NCBI RefSeq assembly: GCF_000016065.1
Contig: NC_009092.1
Coordinates: 3,720,001 to 3,784,000 of the forward strand
Direction: 5' to 3'
DNA length: 64,000 nucleotides
Source: Shewanella loihica PV-4
Lineage (GTDB): Bacteria > Pseudomonadota > Gammaproteobacteria > Enterobacterales > Shewanellaceae
The position numbers and the translations under genes were made by a program. Every line of letters starts with the position of its first letter. Position 1 is the stretch's first letter. Below, one piece after another: positions 62,100-64,000 of the stretch. Under the pieces are notes generated by a model that searched no databases, was not told where the DNA came from, and worked only from the letters and a program-made list of their open reading frames with translations.

Positions 62100-62624
62100 C
62101 TAAAACTTCTCCAGCAGCAACTCGTCGAAATCCTCTGGGCCGGTATTAAGCCCAAGCTCGGCGATACGCGCCTTAACTGCCTCTAATTCCTTATCGACCT
62201 GGCTCAGGGTCAATGTGTTGTCGTCCAGCAGATACACCAGTTTCTGGCTGCTGAAATAGAACACCTGTATGGTGAGGGCGTCGATGTCGTTGCGCTCGCC
62301 CGCCTGCTTAATCTGCTTAAACTTGCGGTAGATGCGGTTCTGCAGCGCCTTGAGCCGCGACACATAATAGATCTCGCGAAAGTACGCTTTGTGGCGCTGT
62401 TGGTAGAGCCCCAAGGCGCAGATGCCAAAGCCGATCAACACGCCGAAGAAATTCAGGTGCAGGTTGCCGGTCGACTCGCCGCTGACCACCTCCTGATTGC
62501 CAAACAAGGCGATCAACAGCTGCCCTGATACCAGAGACAGCAGGGCTAAACTGGCGAGAAACACCGCAATCACCCGATTTAAATGCTGGCGATAACGCGC
62601 CTTATCCACCTCGACTAACATCAT
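62100..62624 (-). CDS. DUF3087-like membrane protein
   Basis: This is a 174-residue protein. Two membrane segments lie near the N-terminus (VIAVFLASLALLSLVSGQLLIALF and LNFFGVLIGFGICALGLY). The rest is a charged helical cytoplasmic domain (YYVSRLKALQNRIYRKFKQI; LSQVDKELEAVKARIAEL). This layout fits DUF3087, small gammaproteobacterial proteins of unknown function; assignment is from memory. ATG 62624 is preferred to the TTG at 62639. Confidence 0.82.
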   Translation of the reverse strand: MMLVEVDKARYRQHLNRVIAVFLASLALLSLVSGQLLIALFGNQEVVSGESTGNLHLNFFGVLIGFGICALGLYQQRHKAYFREIYYVSRLKALQNRIYRKFKQIKQAGERNDIDALTIQVFYFSSQKLVYLLDDNTLTLSQVDKELEAVKARIAELGLNTGPEDFDELLLEKF

Positions 62625-62654
62625 TTTTTCGATTTCCAATCCGTTTTAGCCTAA

Positions 62655-62919
62655 GGAAGGTACGAATAAGTCCCGTGCTTGCTCTGCGTGTGCTTAGAGT
62701 GGATAGATGCAAGGCACAGTTTGTAGCGAATGGCCCTAGTCCTTCGCAAGAACTGTAACGCAGCAAATACCACTGTAATCCTCGCCCTGCGGGGCTTTGA
62801 TAGCAACACCATTCCGGCGTTATTCAACTTCAGCAGGCCTCGGCATGCCCTCAGTTGAATGCCTTGAACTGTCGCTGCTATCAAAGCCAGAGCTGTGCGA
62901 CGACTTGTTCGCACCTTCC
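62655..62919. mobile_element. IS5-family MITE (265 bp) with CTAA target duplication
   Basis: The element starts GGAAGGTACGAATAAGTC and ends with the inverse of GGAAGGTGCGAACAAGTC; these are the terminal repeats of IS5 (GGAAGGTGCGAAYAAG). The base quartet CTAA stands directly on both sides (62651-62654 and 62920-62923), matching the 4-bp YTAR target duplication of IS5. No transposase is encoded. Inside is an inverted repeat GCTTTGATAGCA/TGCTATCAAAGC. A 119-codon minus-strand frame across it is an accident. Confidence 0.88.
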
Positions 62920-63149
62920 CTAACATGAGGCGCAAGCCTAGCATGAGTAATAAGTTAAGTGACAGTTTTAACACGATAAAAAATTTGATCTCTCGGCTTA
63001 AGCTAGGCAAGTTAATAACTTGTTACCGCAAGATGTTAACAGGCTTGTCAGAGGATTTAACAGCAACCAAACATTTAGCAGTAAAAACATCTAGACGTCT
63101 AAATTGACAGACATCTTTCGATCTCATATCCTCTCACCTATTGAGATGT

Positions 63150-63256
63150 CCCATTTCGCAAAAAAGCGAGATGTTCCAGCTAGGAGGGCAAGGGAACGAG
63201 CATCCAGTTTTAATGACACGTCTCCACGGGGACGTTTAGCGAGAAGAGAGAGCGTT
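63150..63256 (+). other. Hairpin-rich leader upstream of the NhaC-type gene
   Basis: CATTTCGC-AAAAAA-GCGAGATG (one G-U pair), GTTCC...GGAAC, and ACGTCTC-CACG-GGGACGT follow each other before the start codon. An AGGAGGG-like motif and an 8-codon mini-frame (MTRLHGDV) lie within. This may be a regulated leader, but I recognise no known riboswitch. 62924-63149 shows nothing further. Confidence 0.4.
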
Positions 63257-64000
63257 TTGACAACACCAACACAAACCACGGCCCCCAAGGCATCGTTTAT
63301 CGCCCTACTGCCACTATTCCTGTTTCTGGCCCTGTTTATCGGTGCCGGCGTCTATTTCCAGAGCCAGGGCGTCGACTTTGCCTTCTATCAGCTGCCGAGC
63401 GTGGTCGCCATCCTGCCCGCCATCATACTGGCGCTGCTGATCTCGAAAGAGAAGCTGAACCAGAGCATAGAGACCTTCATCGGTGGCATAGGCCACTCCA
63501 ACATCATCGCCATGTGTCTCATCTACCTGCTGGCAGGTGCCTTTGCCTCTGTGGCCAAGGCCACTGGCGGCGTAGATGCTACCGTGGCGCTGGGGCTGTC
63601 GCTTGTGCCCTCGAACCTACTGCTACCCGGTTTCTTCGTGATCGCCGCCTTCATCGCTACCGCCATGGGTACCTCTATGGGCACCATAGCCGCAGTCGCT
63701 CCCATCGCACTGGGCGTGGCCGAAGAGGCGCAGATCGATCTGGCGCTGATGGCCGGGGCCGTGATCTCGGGCGCCCTCTTTGGTGACAACCTGTCGATCA
63801 TCTCTGACACCACCATTGCCGCGACCCGCACCCAGGGCTGTGAGATGAAAGACAAGTTCAGAGAAAACCTGATCTTCGCCATTCCCGCCTCGCTGATCAC
63901 CCTGGTGGTGTTCACCCTCGCCGGACAAGGCCAGGCCGATGTGGCGCCGCAGCAGATAGATTTTCTTAAGGTTATCCCCTACCTCACCATCTTGGTACTG
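63257..64000 (+). CDS. NhaC-family sodium/proton antiporter (N-terminal part; continues beyond the window)
   Basis: 248 codons are visible. The translation begins (M)TTPTQTTAPKASFIALLP and has repeated hydrophobic segments (LLPLFLFLALFIGAGVYF; LPSVVAILPAIILALLI; IIAMCLIYLLAGAFASVA), then FIATAMGTSMGTIAAVAPIAL and ALFGDNLSIISDTTIAATRTQG, the latter a hallmark of NhaC proteins. It starts at TTG 63257 after GAGAGAG; no ATG is near. Family members exchange sodium for protons or carry amino acids such as lysine or methionine, so the substrate is left open. Confidence 0.88.
   Translation, partial: MTTPTQTTAPKASFIALLPLFLFLALFIGAGVYFQSQGVDFAFYQLPSVVAILPAIILALLISKEKLNQSIETFIGGIGHSNIIAMCLIYLLAGAFASVAKATGGVDATVALGLSLVPSNLLLPGFFVIAAFIATAMGTSMGTIAAVAPIALGVAEEAQIDLALMAGAVISGALFGDNLSIISDTTIAATRTQGCEMKDKFRENLIFAIPASLITLVVFTLAGQGQADVAPQQIDFLKVIPYLTILVL

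Noticed and set aside
62651..63010. 119-codon minus-strand frame
   Set aside because: It spans the IS5-type MITE and its border and has no transposase motifs.
63150..63256. Lysine or SAM riboswitch ahead of the NhaC-type gene
   Set aside because: The leader is too short for a lysine aptamer and lacks the core sequences of both classes.

Overview
The window reads as a chromosomal segment of a marine gammaproteobacterium, most likely a Shewanella. This rests on recognised gene content and order (pepB-sfsA-dksA-gluQRS-pcnB-folK-panB-panC), a Dld-II type D-lactate dehydrogenase beside a lactate permease, nrfBCD, a GlyGly-CTERM subtilase and a relic integron. The species is not assigned. No rRNA, tRNA or CRISPR array was seen.

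Layout. 1-6.8 kb is housekeeping: the 5' end of pepB, sfsA, dksA, gluQRS, and a pcnB-folK-panB-panC run (RNA polyadenylation, folate and pantothenate synthesis). pcnB appears to start at an ATT codon. 7.5-12 kb is a lactate uptake and oxidation pair behind a region rich in CRP-like dyads. 12.4-13.8 kb holds three small proteins. 13.9-18.4 kb is a leftward run mpl-ubiX-hpt-yadG-yadH. 18.5-25.6 kb is accessory DNA. It contains a relic chromosomal integron with seven minus-strand gene cassettes, seven attC sites and a preserved integrase promoter with a LexA box, but only about the first 23-25 codons of intI. Three copies of a roughly 0.4-0.5 kb structured repeat lie here: one at the distal end of the array, one breaking intI, and one beyond a small MarR/membrane-protein/ABM module.

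25.7-46.6 kb carries a 1064-residue DUF2339 membrane protein, a very large secreted subtilase, two related convergent LysR-like regulators, a DUF2726-like protein, nrfBCD (electron transfer to periplasmic nitrite reductase, with nrfA absent from the window), a Bax-like glucosaminidase, a beta-barrel protein and a large lipoprotein zinc metalloprotease. 46.8-62.6 kb has a PAS-GGDEF cyclase, a polar amino-acid ABC transporter, a SIMPL protein, a WD40-like lipoprotein, a CPA1 antiporter, lgt, gabD-gabT with a divergent LysR regulator, an OprD-like porin, a FadR-type regulator and a DUF3087-like protein. The end holds a 265-bp IS5-family MITE with a CTAA target duplication and the start of an NhaC-type antiporter.

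The most unusual content is the three-copy repeat. Each copy folds on paper into long-range stems plus hairpins whose loops show GGA. Some loops match the CANGGANG core bound by CsrA/RsmE proteins, and stem sequences change between copies while pairing is kept. I propose, as a hypothesis, that it is a mobile structured RNA and possibly a CsrA-binding RNA. The integron relic with a dead integrase but intact cassette boundaries is the second notable system.
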